Assembly (NCBI GenBank): GCA_947034895.1
Contig: OX344761.1
Location: 25,184,863 to 25,248,862, forward strand
Direction: 5' to 3'
From: Rhytidiadelphus loreus
Taxonomy: Eukaryota > Streptophyta > Bryopsida > Hypnales > Hylocomiaceae
DNA length: 64,000 bases
The translations under genes were made by a program, and so were the position numbers. The notes below the pieces were generated by a model, which saw only the letters and a list, made by a program, of their open reading frames with translations, searched no databases and was not told the DNA's origin. Below, piece after piece: positions 11,753-23,697 of this stretch. The first letter of the stretch is position 1, and each line of letters starts with the position of its first letter.

Positions 11753-13595
11753 CTACAAACGAGTTCCTGGAGTGTGGAAGAACTCAAAGCACTTCAAGAT
11801 GCACAATCGAACTTCCTCACACTGTGGACAAATCCAAAAGGTGCGTCGCTTGCAAATACAACAAACTCTTCGCAAACTTGTTTTCCGAGGAACATGGCAT
11901 CCATACGCATCACATGGCTGAGGTTTGACCTTGCGCATTGCCACAACACTTCTATCTCCACCTCCAGACTGGTAAGGGCGCCCTATTAGAGCATAAGCGA
12001 CACTCAGTTGGAACTCCTTGTGGATAAGGATTTTCTCTTGCAATCTCTTTGAAGTCTCTTTGTGAATAGTAAAAGCATTAGCAAGTGAAGAGTCTAGGCA
12101 AAAAAAATTAACTCGATGCCACCATTTCTTTGTGGCAATTTGTATGCTGTAGTATGATTGGTTTTGATCACCAACGTCCACTCCACCCATTTTCTGTGAG
12201 TAGAGGATTTGAATGGGGGATGTAGGTACTTCAACAATCCTTTGCCTAGATACTCGATTGGTGACAACTCCTCCCACAACCATTGGATCAGCTGCTGTGG
12301 ATAGGAAATAGACCCCTTTCGTATCCTGCCAATGGATTGCTGCCATCTGCTTATCTTTGTGAACTCGAATGTGAAGTGTTCCTCGTGGCTGCTCATGGGT
12401 AATGCCCAAGCTTGTAGGAAAGCCCTTTCTCTACTTTCGTGCGGTTCCAATAGCATAGAACCCACGAGCTAATAAGTCATCAAAAAGATAGGGTGAGGTG
12501 AAGAAATTATCACAAGTAATGGTGTACCACTAACCTTCTAATCCCTTTGTCAAGCGGCTGACCACCTGCCCCGCCATGCCAATATGTGCTACAGCTAGTC
12601 CTCTTGGCTGCACATTGTCCTTCTCCACATAGATCTCCAACTTATAAACATAACTTGTAACGGAACATGCCATCGCCCAGATTTATAATGCCATGTGGTA
12701 TTGGCTTGGCCGGGAGATATTGCTTGAAAGTACAAAATCGCCCGTTGTAGGCCACCATACACTCGTCCACTGTTACATATGGAGATAGGTTCCAGTAGTG
12801 CTAAAACCTCAACTCCACATACTCTAAAATCCACCTGCACTTGCCAATTGGGTCATAGCTAGGGCTCTGTTTATCAGTTACAAAGTCAGATTTCGATGTC
12901 ATGTGCAAACAGCGTAGGATATATTCAAACCGCTATCGAGACATGGTGTGTGCCACATCTTCACAAAACAAAGTACCATGCCCTCTACGCTAGTAATCCC
13001 GAATACAAGGTTGATCCCTCACACCCATAAGGCAGCAAATACCAGTAAATTGCCTGAATTCTTCTACTGTGATGGGTTTAGCTACAGATTCCCCACCCTT
13101 TCGTTTTCCAGTCTTGGGGTCAATGTAGTCAGCATAGTTATTACTTTGTTGAACTAATTTCCGTTGCAATGTTTCATCCCAGAAGAGGAGAAAGTACTCA
13201 ATGGATTGCAAGAGACTATCACCTGCAAGATGCTCACTGGCCCCTGGTGTTGGCCCCGTAAATGGCTGCCGTGGTAGTAGAGACCATGTTCAGGCATGCT
13301 AGTTGGACTCTGCATATTTGTCCTCCAAGTGAGGCTTCTCAGATTCTAGTCCCAGCGGATAAACTCCAAGTTCGCCTAGCAGCACCATGGGATCATCCTC
13401 ATGCATATCCACAGAACTAGCACCGCTAGAAAAGTCACCATTCTCAGTTCCTAAATCAGACAGGGTAGGATCCCAATCATGGGCAGAGTCACTATTCGCC
13501 AGCTCCCACTGTAATGGCGCAACCTCCTGCACTTCCAATTGTTGAAGGGTCAAACAAGTTGTTTTTGTCGCTATGTACAATGTTTGTAAATCCAA
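11753..13595 (-). pseudogene. piggyBac-type transposase (DDE_Tnp_1_7 family), broken
   Basis: Read on the minus strand across frames, the family order is complete. It has an acidic N-terminus (13595-13299, many Asp/Glu); SNNYADYIDPK and PITVEEFRQFTGICCLMGV (13211-12990); TVDECMVAYNGRF followed by QYLPAKPIPHGI (first catalytic Asp near 12766); TCDNFFTSPYLFDDLLARG and AIGTAR (second Asp near 12510); YSQKMGGVDVGDQ (third Asp near 12177) with KKWWHRVNFF; and a C-terminal cysteine-rich zinc-binding region (CCICKRRTFWICPQCEEV). The enzyme cuts and pastes the element at TTAA. In-frame TAG codons precede the second Asp motif and split the GTARK/RKG block, and frames change upstream. No start ATG remains in the N-terminal segment. 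Confidence 0.9.
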
Positions 13596-13893
13596 GCTAC
13601 TGCAGCTTACAAATCATGAAGCCAAGTACTAGCTAGCCAAATACACAATGACATCCAACAATTCTAAGGACTCCTTTGGTCAACTTTAATTTAAGAGCTG
13701 ATCGATATATATATTACCGCATGTTTGATGGGTTGCTCAAGACTCAATCAGTCTCTCTGATGCTACTAAAGGGAAAGTTCAACAATTTCACGTTAGAAAT
13801 TCAAAGAACCTCGAAGGTATATAAACTCACTTTTACTGACCACCCTCATGTATTGTGTTCTGTACAAGGAGACCAAGGAAAAAGACGGTTGGT

Positions 13894-14610
13894 GGGTGAT
13901 TGCAAGAAAGACCGGTCCTATTTGGTGTCACAATTGGAGTGACGGAGTTGGTTTTGGCCATAACTTTTGGAAATTGAAGCCAATGGACTTGAAATTTTTA
14001 TGGAAGATTGCTAACTCATGAAACATGAGATTTGCTATTTTTCAAAAAAATTGAAAAATAATGTTATAATTAAATATCAATTTAGCTAATTTGTCACACT
14101 TTGTAGTTTAGGGTTTTTTAGTACTGTGAAGTATCCAAAAAACATGATATTCACTTGACTTTTTTGTGGCCTATTCCCACACTAGATGGACATGTAACCA
14201 TCAAAGGGAATTCAAAAAAACACAATTCTTTGTCCTCCACATGCATGCAAATAGGGGTCCCTTGTCCATAGCACTCCAAACTTTCATGATGGTTTCAACT
14301 TTTAGTTTTTGGTGAAATGTAATCACTATCAAGTCTTTATAAATGGCCAATTTTTAGTTTTTTTTTATTCATGATTTTCTAATTTTTATTAATTTATACT
14401 TAATTTTATCTACTTTCTGTAACAAACTGTCATTTTTTTTTAGTAGTATTGTTTCAGTATTATAAAGTACTCAGAAGTTCTATTGGCCGTTGATTTTTCA
14501 GATCAACGGCTGAGATTGCTCCATTTTGTAGTACTCCTAGTACTTGACAGAAAAAACGCAGTTTTTGACCAAACGCTACCAAAATCATTCGGTCTTTCTT
14601 GCAATCACCC
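13894..14610 (+). repeat. MITE-C copy 1, nested in the piggyBac element
   Basis: Terminal inverted repeats are GGGTGATTGCAAGAAAGACC at the left and its complement ending TTGCAATCACCC at the right, 717 bp apart. The flanking bases are TGGT on both sides, a possible 4-bp target duplication. Two other copies (27.6 and 28.6 kb) share the interior, including the segment with CACACTAGATGGACATG-like sequence and the paired sentence near each end. Non-coding. Confidence 0.82.
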
Positions 14611-16031
14611 TGGTGCTCAGATCCTCTATTGCCTCCCTATGTAGGGTAAACCATTCTTTTTCACAAACTATGTCGATTCTGTTGGTTCGTCTATGCTGAT
14701 TGCCAACTATAGATATATATCAAACTTTGAATTTTAACGGTGACCTGGTCTTTGAAAAATTCTGCCAATAATGATAAAGATAGATTCGCCCAGAAAGAAC
14801 TCGGAAAGCTCTTCTGAAGGAAGAGCATTCTCAGTGAATGCACTCATAGCGATTACAATGTGATACCTGGCTAGGTTAAAGTGCTTAAGGTCCACTGACT
14901 TTGCGGGTTTAATCGAATTGGGAGGAGATCCTTGTCATCGTGTCATGTGGCCCAAGGCAACAATGAAAGACAGCCTGTAAAACAACCTACATCCGAATCT
15001 CTGCATTATCGGCTTAGCCTTACCGTTCTGAAAGTCAGCTTGGCCTTACCGTTTGTCCGTTCTACTAACTTCACGCTGAACTACAGGTTTCGAACTAATT
15101 CAGAAAAGTTGAATGAAAACATTGCAAGCACCAATGATTGTTTGGTTTGATTCATCACAACATTGCAGAATGGATCATTTAGCACTGAACCAAGCTTAGT
15201 AACCTTCACTTGCGAAGAAGTGATGCTCTGGAGGTTCACAACATTTTTCCAATTGTACCTTACTATCCCCTTCACAGAACCTGGCTTTGGGAGTTTAGGT
15301 AATGCAGGAACAGAACTACCGATAGATCAACTACAGAACTATCAATGCTCAGATCCTGCGCCAGAATGACCATTTCTATCGCCATTCAAAGCTAAAAAAC
15401 TCGTTGGAATTGCAGAATACACAAATATATGGATTGCACAAACTCGGCAAAACTATAGAGTGTGAGTGCCATCCATCACCGAGACTACAAATGTGCACCA
15501 ATCTGTAATTGTAGGGTCTTAGAGATGATGAACTCTGAACCCACCAAAACCATAAGAATTCAAAAATATCAAAATGAAACCCATAGAGCCAATGGAAGGC
15601 ACCTTATGTAACCAACTTTGCGGTTTACTTAAGCTTAACCCTAATCCAAACGTTACATCCAAATCTCTGCATTTGCTCAAGAGAATTGGGGATTCGGATT
15701 TCAGACTTTGAGTGACGATTAGCGAAGCATGCTTTCTTAGGGAAGAGGGCGGTGACTCTTTTTGGGAGAGTACACGGAAGCTTTTGTATAAACTAACAGA
15801 CTAATAATCTACCACTGACAACCAACAAATAGCCACGGCACACACCTAAACAAGAAGAGTAGTAAAGAGTAGTCTCAAATTCACCGAAGTTGCAGGCTGA
15901 ACAAGCGCTTCTGGCATTTGCGTGTAGTCTTCTGCCATTTGATCTTCTGGATTGCTTGTTCAACATATTGATGTGTGTGCTCAAGTTGTTGCACAATCTT
16001 CAATCTCTTCGCAAGTAGTGCGTGGCAGGGT
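14611..16031. other. Interior of the piggyBac element without a recognisable gene
   Basis: Only short, unconvincing open frames occur. The sequence is less AT-rich than the flanking repeat DNA. It lies between the nested MITE-C and the AT-hook-like ORF and probably contains untranslated or intronic sequence of the element. Confidence 0.5.
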
Positions 16032-17065
16032 TTAAACATCTAGATAAGCCTCGAAGTCCACCTGTAATAAGTCCGTGCCATCCATTGTATTTTCCCTGCT
16101 CAATACTATGCCAGTAGCAATTGGACAGGGGATAGGTAGTACTTCCCCACCCCACAATAGATCACGGAAGAAAACACGGACACGGGTGAGATGTTTTGAG
16201 TTTTCCCTCGTAATTGGCGGCGTGAACTCCAAATTCGATTGCTGTGGCGTTGGTGTTGTATCTCCTTCGTGGTCTCCCACGTTGTCGATATCAATAGTTG
16301 TGCCGCACCTACGACCTCGTCGTCCTCCCCGACCCCGATCTGCTACTGAATCGGTTGTCTTCACAAATTCGACCTTTGCTGTACTGGACTTTGGTACTAT
16401 AGCAATGGACGATGTGTCACGCGGAGACTTTTGCCGGCGGATGTACTTTTGCTTAGGCTTCGGCAAACATGGCGTCAACATCTCTTCCGATATCTGAATG
16501 GGCCCCCGCACACCTGTTGCCGCACATACTTTCGCTTAGGCTTCACCGCAAAGCTCTCATCGCCAACTGCAAACTGGATATGGTCTACACCATTTATCTC
16601 ACCTTGTCGTGAAGGTGAGACAACAGTGATGGGAAGTGGCTGCGGTGGTACAAATGCCATGTTAGTCACAACAATGCCCTTCAGAGTGTCCGTTTTTCCC
16701 GCGTGCAAGTCACCACCATCTGAAGCTCCATGACCACCTACCAACACGTCACGGAAAGATGGTTTGCTGCAAGTGGGCATGAAGCTCTGCTGGGAAGCCA
16801 TCGTCGCTGCCTTCTTCGCATCGGGGACCCCAACCAAGCAACTTCGCAGAATGACGGTGAAAAAGGTAGCCCCACATAAATTTTCCAAATTATTGTATCT
16901 TCTTGCACCAGCAGGAAGTGGATGCGAAACAAGGTAGGTGCGATCAAGTAATCCAAGGAGGATTCGACGCTTCTCAACAGAAATTCGTTGGTTTGCTGTC
17001 CAATTGGCCAACATGACAGTTGTGTGCACAAATTCTCGAGGAAGGGGAGGAGGTCGTGGCCACAC
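16032..17065 (-). pseudogene. Second ORF of the piggyBac element: basic, AT-hook-like protein, frameshifted
   Basis: Two overlapping minus-strand frames (17065-16475, first ATG at 17014; and 16511-16032) read as one protein of about 330 residues with a frameshift near 16500. Two related basic motifs flank the shift, KPKRKYVRQQ and KPKQKYIRRQ. They are followed by RGRGGRRGRR, a typical AT-hook-like minor-groove-binding stretch. The N-terminal part (ANWTANQRISVEKRRILLGLL) looks helical and matches no family I know. It lies upstream of, and on the same strand as, the transposase inside the element boundaries. It may be an accessory protein of the transposon or a captured host gene. Confidence 0.55.
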
Positions 17066-18208
17066 GTATCCATCGCGGCACCTACTTGATCATTTTGTTG
17101 AGCCGGCCATCGTCTCGTACGCAAGCACGCAAGCATTTGATGAAGCCTAAGCCCTCAACTCTCTGCAATGAACACCCCTACAAACAAGCTTCGATTGTGG
17201 GCAGTTGGGAAACTGTGATATAGCCCAGGATTGGCCACGTCCGCCGCGTTCAGAGTGTTTGTGCAAAGCCTGTAAAAGGTAACATCCGTGGACCCTCCAC
17301 AAGAAATCCTGTCCCGCGTTGCAGCTCCGTGGACTACTTCGTAGTTTAGATTGACAAGGTCTCTCTACCTACAATCCTGGGTTCATGGCCACCTGCAAAC
17401 CCTCATCTGTAGGGTTTCAACTTCACTCGTTGTGCATAGTAGAGTACTCCATAGAATTCTAAAGGCCGCTCCAAACATCGGATGCGCTTGCGCCATAGGC
17501 AAAGCTTGTAGCTGATGCCCAACGGCCATCGGATTCGTCTTTCCCGCGCTTGTGTAAATATAAAGAGAATGCCAAGCTGGATTTCCACCAACGGAAACGT
17601 GGACGTTCCCAAATAAAGTTCCCAGTCCCCCTTCAACACCTTGTGCGCACTAAATGCTCAGTCAACGCGTACAAGGTACCATCTCTTTAGCGTTTATGGC
17701 CATCTTTCCGCATTCATTGCCGTATTTTCAGCAAGTACTCTTTTAGTTTTTCCAATCCTAAAGCCACATGTTAGCTCAGATTGACCTACTTCTTGTCCCA
17801 AAAGTTGCGGTTCCCAATTCCCTACAGACGTCCCCTTGTCCCATCTCCAAATTCAATACCAAACGCTGTCTACCACTAAATTTATGCAAATTTCGACCAG
17901 AAAATGGTCAACTAGTCCTTAATGGGTTAAGAGATGATTGCCTTTTATGGGAAGCTAATCTCCTTGAAACGATTTTCAGTCATTTTTTGTAGGAAGAATT
18001 AAAGATGGAATTGGCATTTAATCCAAGTCATTTCATATTTTCCGTACCTTTGTGGAATTAGTTACAAATTTTTGAAGTTGAAACACAAGGGGCTCTAAAA
18101 GTGACCACCTCCTGAAATGTATATTATTTGTACATTGACAAAAGAAAAATGTGCATTTTTGTCATGTTTGTTTTTAGAGCACAATCACTTTTAGAGCACA
18201 CTACCTTA

Positions 18209-21200
18209 CACAAGAGGTGGTGGTGTAGTGGTAATCCTTAAATGGAAGAGGTAACTTTTGTGGTGAAGCAACCTATTACTACCACCCTTTTCAATTCCAC
18301 CCTCATGTACCCATGAAGTAAATTTTAGAGGGAAAATGTACACCACATGTACATTAGAGTAGGATTGCGAAGGGTGGTGGTTATGGGTTGGTTCACCTTC
18401 TATCAAACGGCCCAAAGGCAATAGTGCAACACAATGTCTAGGTATAATTCATGGCTAGTTCAAAGTTAGTTGGTGGAATTGGAAAAAAAGTCAATTGCAT
18501 TTCAAAAACAAAGGATGTAAAATAAAAAAGAATTTGATAGCATTGGAAATCAATTGGTGCCCCCCTCCCCCACAATTAAAGGATATTTGAACCACCTTCT
18601 TACAACACTTGGTGGTTTTCAAGTGCCATGAGATAATAATTAGTAGCTAATACCTAGGTAGGGCAAGACCCCCGGATGAAGTGGGCAAAGTACCAATTTT
18701 GGAGAGCGTGTATTGAAATAGTAAAAAAAGGACTTGGCTATTGAAACTAAGGATTGATAATAACAATAATTCACAATAGTCATCAACTCAATACATTGCC
18801 CAAAATTGCTTGACTCATACAAATTGACGACCATGAAGAGAAAAATATTGAACAATCCAAAATTGCCATAAATAATACTTTTATGTTCAAAATATTTACA
18901 TTGTAAGCAACAATCTAAACCTAAGTCTATTTGTCCTTGCAATTTTGTGAAGTAGACTTCCAATGAAGTATTATCAATATGAACTTAAATTATCCTGGCT
19001 TGTGAAATGTCTACAACTTTAAGCACATCTTTTGCATGAATGTAAAGTAGCCTTCAATGAATAGTTTTGGATCTTTTTGAAAGTGCTTCAAGCATGCACC
19101 TATAGTACACTATAAGGTATTTACTTAAGTTCTGACTTTGAAATTATACAAAAAGATGCAAAAAATCTCAAAATACATATGTATATATAGAGAGAGAGAA
19201 TATTTATGATTTTCATTTGTCTATAAGCAAAAAATAATTGTCATTATAATTTTGACCATATCTATACACATTAGTTTAAATGAACAATTTTAGATCCTTC
19301 TACCTTAGGAAAAACTACCTTATTGTACCTAAGTTATGAGTTAAATGTACCTTTTATCAATGCAAAGCCTCTTCTTCCTTATGGCCATCCCAAGATATTA
19401 AATTTTCTTACAATAAATTTTTTATATTATTACTTTTCATGCAAATGGCGAATTCCGTTGCAAGAAATTTAAGTCAATTTCTAGATTGTTGTATACAGTA
19501 GTACAATAAAATGGTGTAGGTTAAATGTAAAAATTACCTCTATTTTGTGGTTGCTTAGTATTTATATAGTCATTATTAAACAATGCTCAAAATTTTAGGT
19601 TGAAATTATAGTTTATTAGAAACCACTTGTTTGCACGTGGTTTGTTATAGTCAAACTAAGTGCACCCCCCGAGCTACTAAATCTACAAATAAATGTAAAG
19701 ATGGTTTGTCAAAAATCCAAAAAAACTCATTAAAAATTCACTGAGTCAAATACCAAACCATTATTTGACCATCTATCATCAAGAATTTTATTGATGGCTT
19801 TAAATCTCAAACAATTTTTTGGAGATGAAAATTAGCTTGATTTTCCACATTAATTTATTTCAAAGTTTTTTGAAAAATATTCAACTATACCTAAATGAGG
19901 TATGAAATTTCACTTTGAACACAATTTTTGCTTTGACTTTACTATGATTATGAGCATTTGAGCTCTTAATAATCTTACATATTCCACATCGGCTATTTTA
20001 CTTGCTAGTTGCTACCACCCCATTTGTATAAAGATCTTGTCTTTTCATCTCTTTCCAAACTTTAAATGGTTTTCAAAGCTATGTAAGAGATTCATGCAAA
20101 AGATGAGCAATACTCTTAATTAGAGGAATCTTAAAATATAAATTTGTATAAGATGAAGATATTCTAGTTAAATTGTTGAATTTTTTTGACTTGTGTGTCA
20201 AATTTTTAAGGATTATATTTTAAGGTGCCAAGTCTTATTTTTATACTTTAGTTAAATATTCAACACCAAAGTGCCAAACCTACTATCCAAATACGGTACC
20301 CACTAGACATTGACTTGTCAAGGGCTTGAGGCTCACAAGATGCTAAACCTATCCTACGAACTAGGCCCAACATGGTGAATTTTGTGTTTTGCATGGTAAT
20401 TGTGAAAAAAAAAACTATTTTCTATTGTGTTAATTTATGCTCTTCTCCACTTCCATCTAATTTGGGACCTTTGATTGCAATTATGAATTTAAAATTTAAA
20501 ATTTTTATCAATTGACATTTGTTAGAAATGGCTCAACTATGTAAAAGGCATTTCACTCTATGTCCCAAGTTTCCACTTTTGCTAGATCCAATTCAACCTT
20601 CAAGTTCCATTTTTTAGGTGCCAAAATTTCCCTAAAGTGTTGCCATATAGGTGTTTTAGAGTGATGTGGTATTTTAAAATGTAGTATGAAATGCCCGGCC
20701 TAAGCCTCATGGACCTCCACCCATCATGCCTCTACTAGGAAGAAGACCTTATAAGAATTGATATGTTCCTTCCCTATAAGAGACAGTATGAAAATTGCCA
20801 AAATATAGAAATTGACTAAAATAGAGTTAAGCTAGAGTAAATTTTTTTGAATTTCAACATAGATACATAGAATTAGGAATAGTTAGAAGTAGTTTTAGAA
20901 CAGATAACCTCCGGGTAAGGTTAAAGCGGAAAAGATGTTACAAAATCCTAATCCAGAATCCGGATGGTTCTGGGTCTATAGGGCATACGACCTATTTTCC
21001 GGGTTAGATGTAGGGTACCGTTACGGGAACAGTCGGATACCCGAGAGGCTACAATACTTTAAGGCTCACCCCATCTCACTTTCGGGTTCGCACGACTCCA
21101 GGCGCGCATAGTTGAGTGAAAGAGTGGTGAGATCGAGATCAAGATAGGGTGAAAAAGGGGAGGTTGGTGCTAGTTGCACCGAATTAGGTTCTTCGTGTGG

Positions 21201-21254
21201 TGTTGGGATTTGATGGAGCAAGGCGGCAATCCAAAACCTAGGGTGGCGGTGCGG
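18209..21254. other. AT-rich region, no gene recognised
   Basis: The longest open frames are short and of low complexity. A short AT/AG microsatellite (ATATGTATATATAGAGAGAG) sits at about 19176-19195. From about 20900 the GC content rises toward the decayed ORF at 21255. No TIR pair or LTR was found here. Confidence 0.5.
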
Positions 21255-22840
21255 ATGGTGTCTTCGGCCATCCCTTCTGATGTCCAGCACCAGAAGTAGT
21301 TAGATGAAGATTTCATCATGATAGGGGGTCTCGAATTGATAGAGAAGCCTTAGAATATCAAGAACAATGAGATGGTTCAGGAACTCATTTTAGAAGTTCC
21401 AAACCAATATGAGTTGACATTGAGAGGATGACCGGTAGCATGGACAGATGATATTTGGGCGGAGTTATACGCATTTAAGAAAAATGGATCCGAACTAGCT
21501 TCCTGGACAAATAAGTACCTATTCCACCTCTACTACCAAAAAAAGGTCTTGAACAACTTAGAGGTGATTGCATACAACACCGGAATGGAGATCCTCAAGT
21601 ACAACTTCACGGATGAGGTAGATACGGACGGTCCGGAGTTAGAAGATGAGGTGGTTCCAAAAGAAAAGGCAGATGTGGTTGAGCGGTTGGAAAAAAAGAG
21701 GAAGTCCACCGATCCGAGCTCTCGGTTGCCAAAGTCAGAGAAAGGGGAAACCAATAAGCCTCCAAATCAATTTGATGAAGGATTCAAGTGGATGGATTGG
21801 CGTAAGGAGCTGTACGACCAAATGGCGGATCTTATAGTTGGCATTGGTGAAGACTTGGGAGTTTCCGCACTTGAAATCCGTGATGAGCTCAAGCGACAGT
21901 CGGGACCAGATGTCTTGCAGGCGAAGGATGAAGAAATTTGGAAGTTAGAAAAGGAACGGAATGATCTTCAGATCCGGTTGAACTAGACGGAAGGAGAACT
22001 AGTAGCAACGAGGAAGAAGGAAACAGAAGCCTTCCGTGTAGTTTGGAATCTGATTGAGTTGGTAACGCCACCAGTAGACGTCCTTTTGAGATCCGAGTTG
22101 TTCAATTTGCGACTGATTAAGGAGGGCCATTTATCCGACTCAAAGGTGGTGACCATCTTGGTAGATTTACAAGCCCAGATGGAGGTGGTACTGAAGGAAA
22201 TGCAGTAGCTATTGGGGCACCTCGATCCGGAAAAGGCAATGGATTTCTCCCAATTTCTGGAAAATCCGGCCTCGATGTTTCTAAACACACCGACCTGACA
22301 AGGCCCAAGCACTTCAGCCCAAGTACCTTTGGAAGGTGTGAAGTCTTTACTGTAGGGGGAATCTTTTGTGAGTACTATGTAGGGTTCACAGGTAAACATG
22401 AGGACCGGAATCTGGAATGTCAAGGAGTTGAGATCATTTCCAAATCAGATAGAAATACTTGTACAGACGGGCAATTTGGCCACCCAAACGTAGGAGGAGG
22501 AATCTTTCAAAATCCCTGCAACAAGGACCCAGAGCAATCTTATTGAACGGTAGGGGCGTTGTCGAATCTGGCATGGACACATTTGGAAGAGTTTTCCCAT
22601 ATATAGGAGAAGTCACTAAAGAAGAAGAAGACCAACGTGGTGGATTTGGATGATCCGTCGCCATCAAAGGAAGAAAAAGAGGTGGAGCAGATTGAGGACT
22701 CTGAGAAGTCTTTGCCGGTTCAGTCGATTCCTTTCTGAAATATCTTGACCTGATCAACAAACAAGACAACTCCTTCCAAAGCAATTGTTAGGGCACCAAA
22801 GAAGCAAGGAGGCAACAGTTCCAAGAAAGAAAGGAAGTGA
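21255..22840 (+). pseudogene. Decayed ORF for a coiled-coil, Lys/Glu-rich protein (gag-like, uncertain)
   Basis: From the ATG at 21255 one frame reads through to about 22530 with several in-frame stops, and a shifted frame continues to a TGA at 22838-22840. Together that is about 500 codons. The longest intact part (21549-21986) encodes an acidic then lysine-rich segment and a heptad-like stretch (DEEIWKLEKERNDLQIRLN). Upstream the frame holds VAWTDDIWAELYAFKKNG and HLYYQKKVLNNLEVI. The C-terminal part is basic (SKKERK end). I do not recognise the family. Composition and setting recall retrotransposon gag proteins, but no polymerase accompanies it in the same strand. Confidence 0.45.
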
Positions 22841-23353
22841 TAGGTAGTAGTTAGTTTGTTTTTGTGGCAGCTTGAATTTTAGTTTCAAGTGTTTAGTTTT
22901 GGAACGGGTTTTTTGGATGTGGGCCCAAGTTTTGGATTTTGAAGGCCAATGGCCTTGTAGCTTTTCAGTTATCTCAAAAGTCACTACGTGGTCACCTTGG
23001 TTTTGGGGTGTCCTTTTTAGCTGTTACGGACCTCTAACAATTAACTCTAATTACAAACACAAAATATACTTATCAACATTTTTATTAACAAAAATGCTTT
23101 ACAAGGAGCTCAAACCACCTGACCATAGAGAAAGACCCATCCACTCCCAAGCTCCATCTTATATAATAGAGACTAACTATTAATAAGACTATTAGTTCTT
23201 AAGATAGACTAGGACTATTTTTCTAACTTTAGCTTTCTATCCTTGGTTCTATCTAAAACCATCCACTAAATTAAAAGTTTTATTTATACTTCTCCAATCA
23301 TATCTTATCTAATTCATCTTATATTCAAGTTTTGATCTTCTATTTGTACTTGG

Positions 23354-23692
23354 AGTTATCTAACTCCACGTTTCAACACACATGTGTTAAGTCTTTGATC
23401 CAAATCTTAATCTTCTACTTGGAGTTATCTAACTCCAAGTTCCAACACACATGTGTTAAGTATAGTGCACTAGTTATCCAAGTGGAGTTGTCTAACTCCA
23501 TTGCATAAATCTACCATCGGGAGATATCTATCTCCAAGCAATCTTTGCTTATTCACTAGTGCACAACTCATCATGGATTAGTTCATCCATCAATGCATTC
23601 ATCCATAAAAGATCATGACATGACACAATCATTATAAATCTTTCATCTGTCAATGCATTCATCCATTAAAGGTTGTCACGAGGGTCATGACG
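23354..23692 (-). repeat. 3' LTR of the gypsy element (two copies of an internal ~68-bp unit)
   Basis: It shares with 25658-26074 the blocks around CCAACACACATGTGTTAAGT, the GGGAGATATCTATCTCCAAG palindrome-like stretch and CACTAGTGCACAACTCATCA, and the end GGGTCATGAC. It has two units of the internal repeat where the other LTR has three, which explains most of the length difference. Confidence 0.85.
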
Positions 23693-23697
23693 CAATC

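Larger units (their letters stand above)
10577..17926 (-). mobile_element. piggyBac-like DNA transposon, 7350 bp, decayed, with TTAA target duplication
   Basis: The element is flanked by TTAA at 10573-10576 and 17927-17930. Termini are inverted: CCCTTTAAGGACC at the left and, reverse-complemented, CCCATTAAGGACT at the right. TTAA duplication and C-rich termini are the hallmarks of piggyBac. Inside, on the minus strand, are a broken ORF with AT-hook-like motifs (17065-16032) and a broken piggyBac DDE transposase (about 13595-11753). A 717-bp MITE-C is nested at 13894-14610, so the element was about 6.6 kb when it inserted. The boundaries are supported by the unoccupied relative of the insertion site at 49.4-49.8 kb. 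Multiple stops in the transposase mean it cannot move by itself. Confidence 0.88.
10549..18208 (-). repeat. MITE-B copy 3, split by the piggyBac insertion (10549-10576 and 17927-18208)
   Basis: The left fragment TAAGTCTACTCTCGAAGTGACCA ends in TTAA at 10573-10576. The right fragment resumes with TTAA at 17927-17930 and runs to the TIR AGAGCACACTACCTTA at 18208. Joined at the TTAA, the two parts align end to end with the reverse complement of the uninterrupted copy at 49428-49764, including GACCATTTAAGAG(A/C)TGATTG across the junction. This gives the sequence of the pre-insertion site. Confidence 0.85.

Noticed and set aside
16075..16497. Plus-strand 140-codon frame opposite the AT-hook-like ORF
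   Set aside because: Shadow of the minus-strand ORF; the minus strand has the basic repeat motifs that define a plausible protein.
19176..19200. AT/AG microsatellite as a functional site
   Set aside because: Short, imperfect and typical of background simple repeats.
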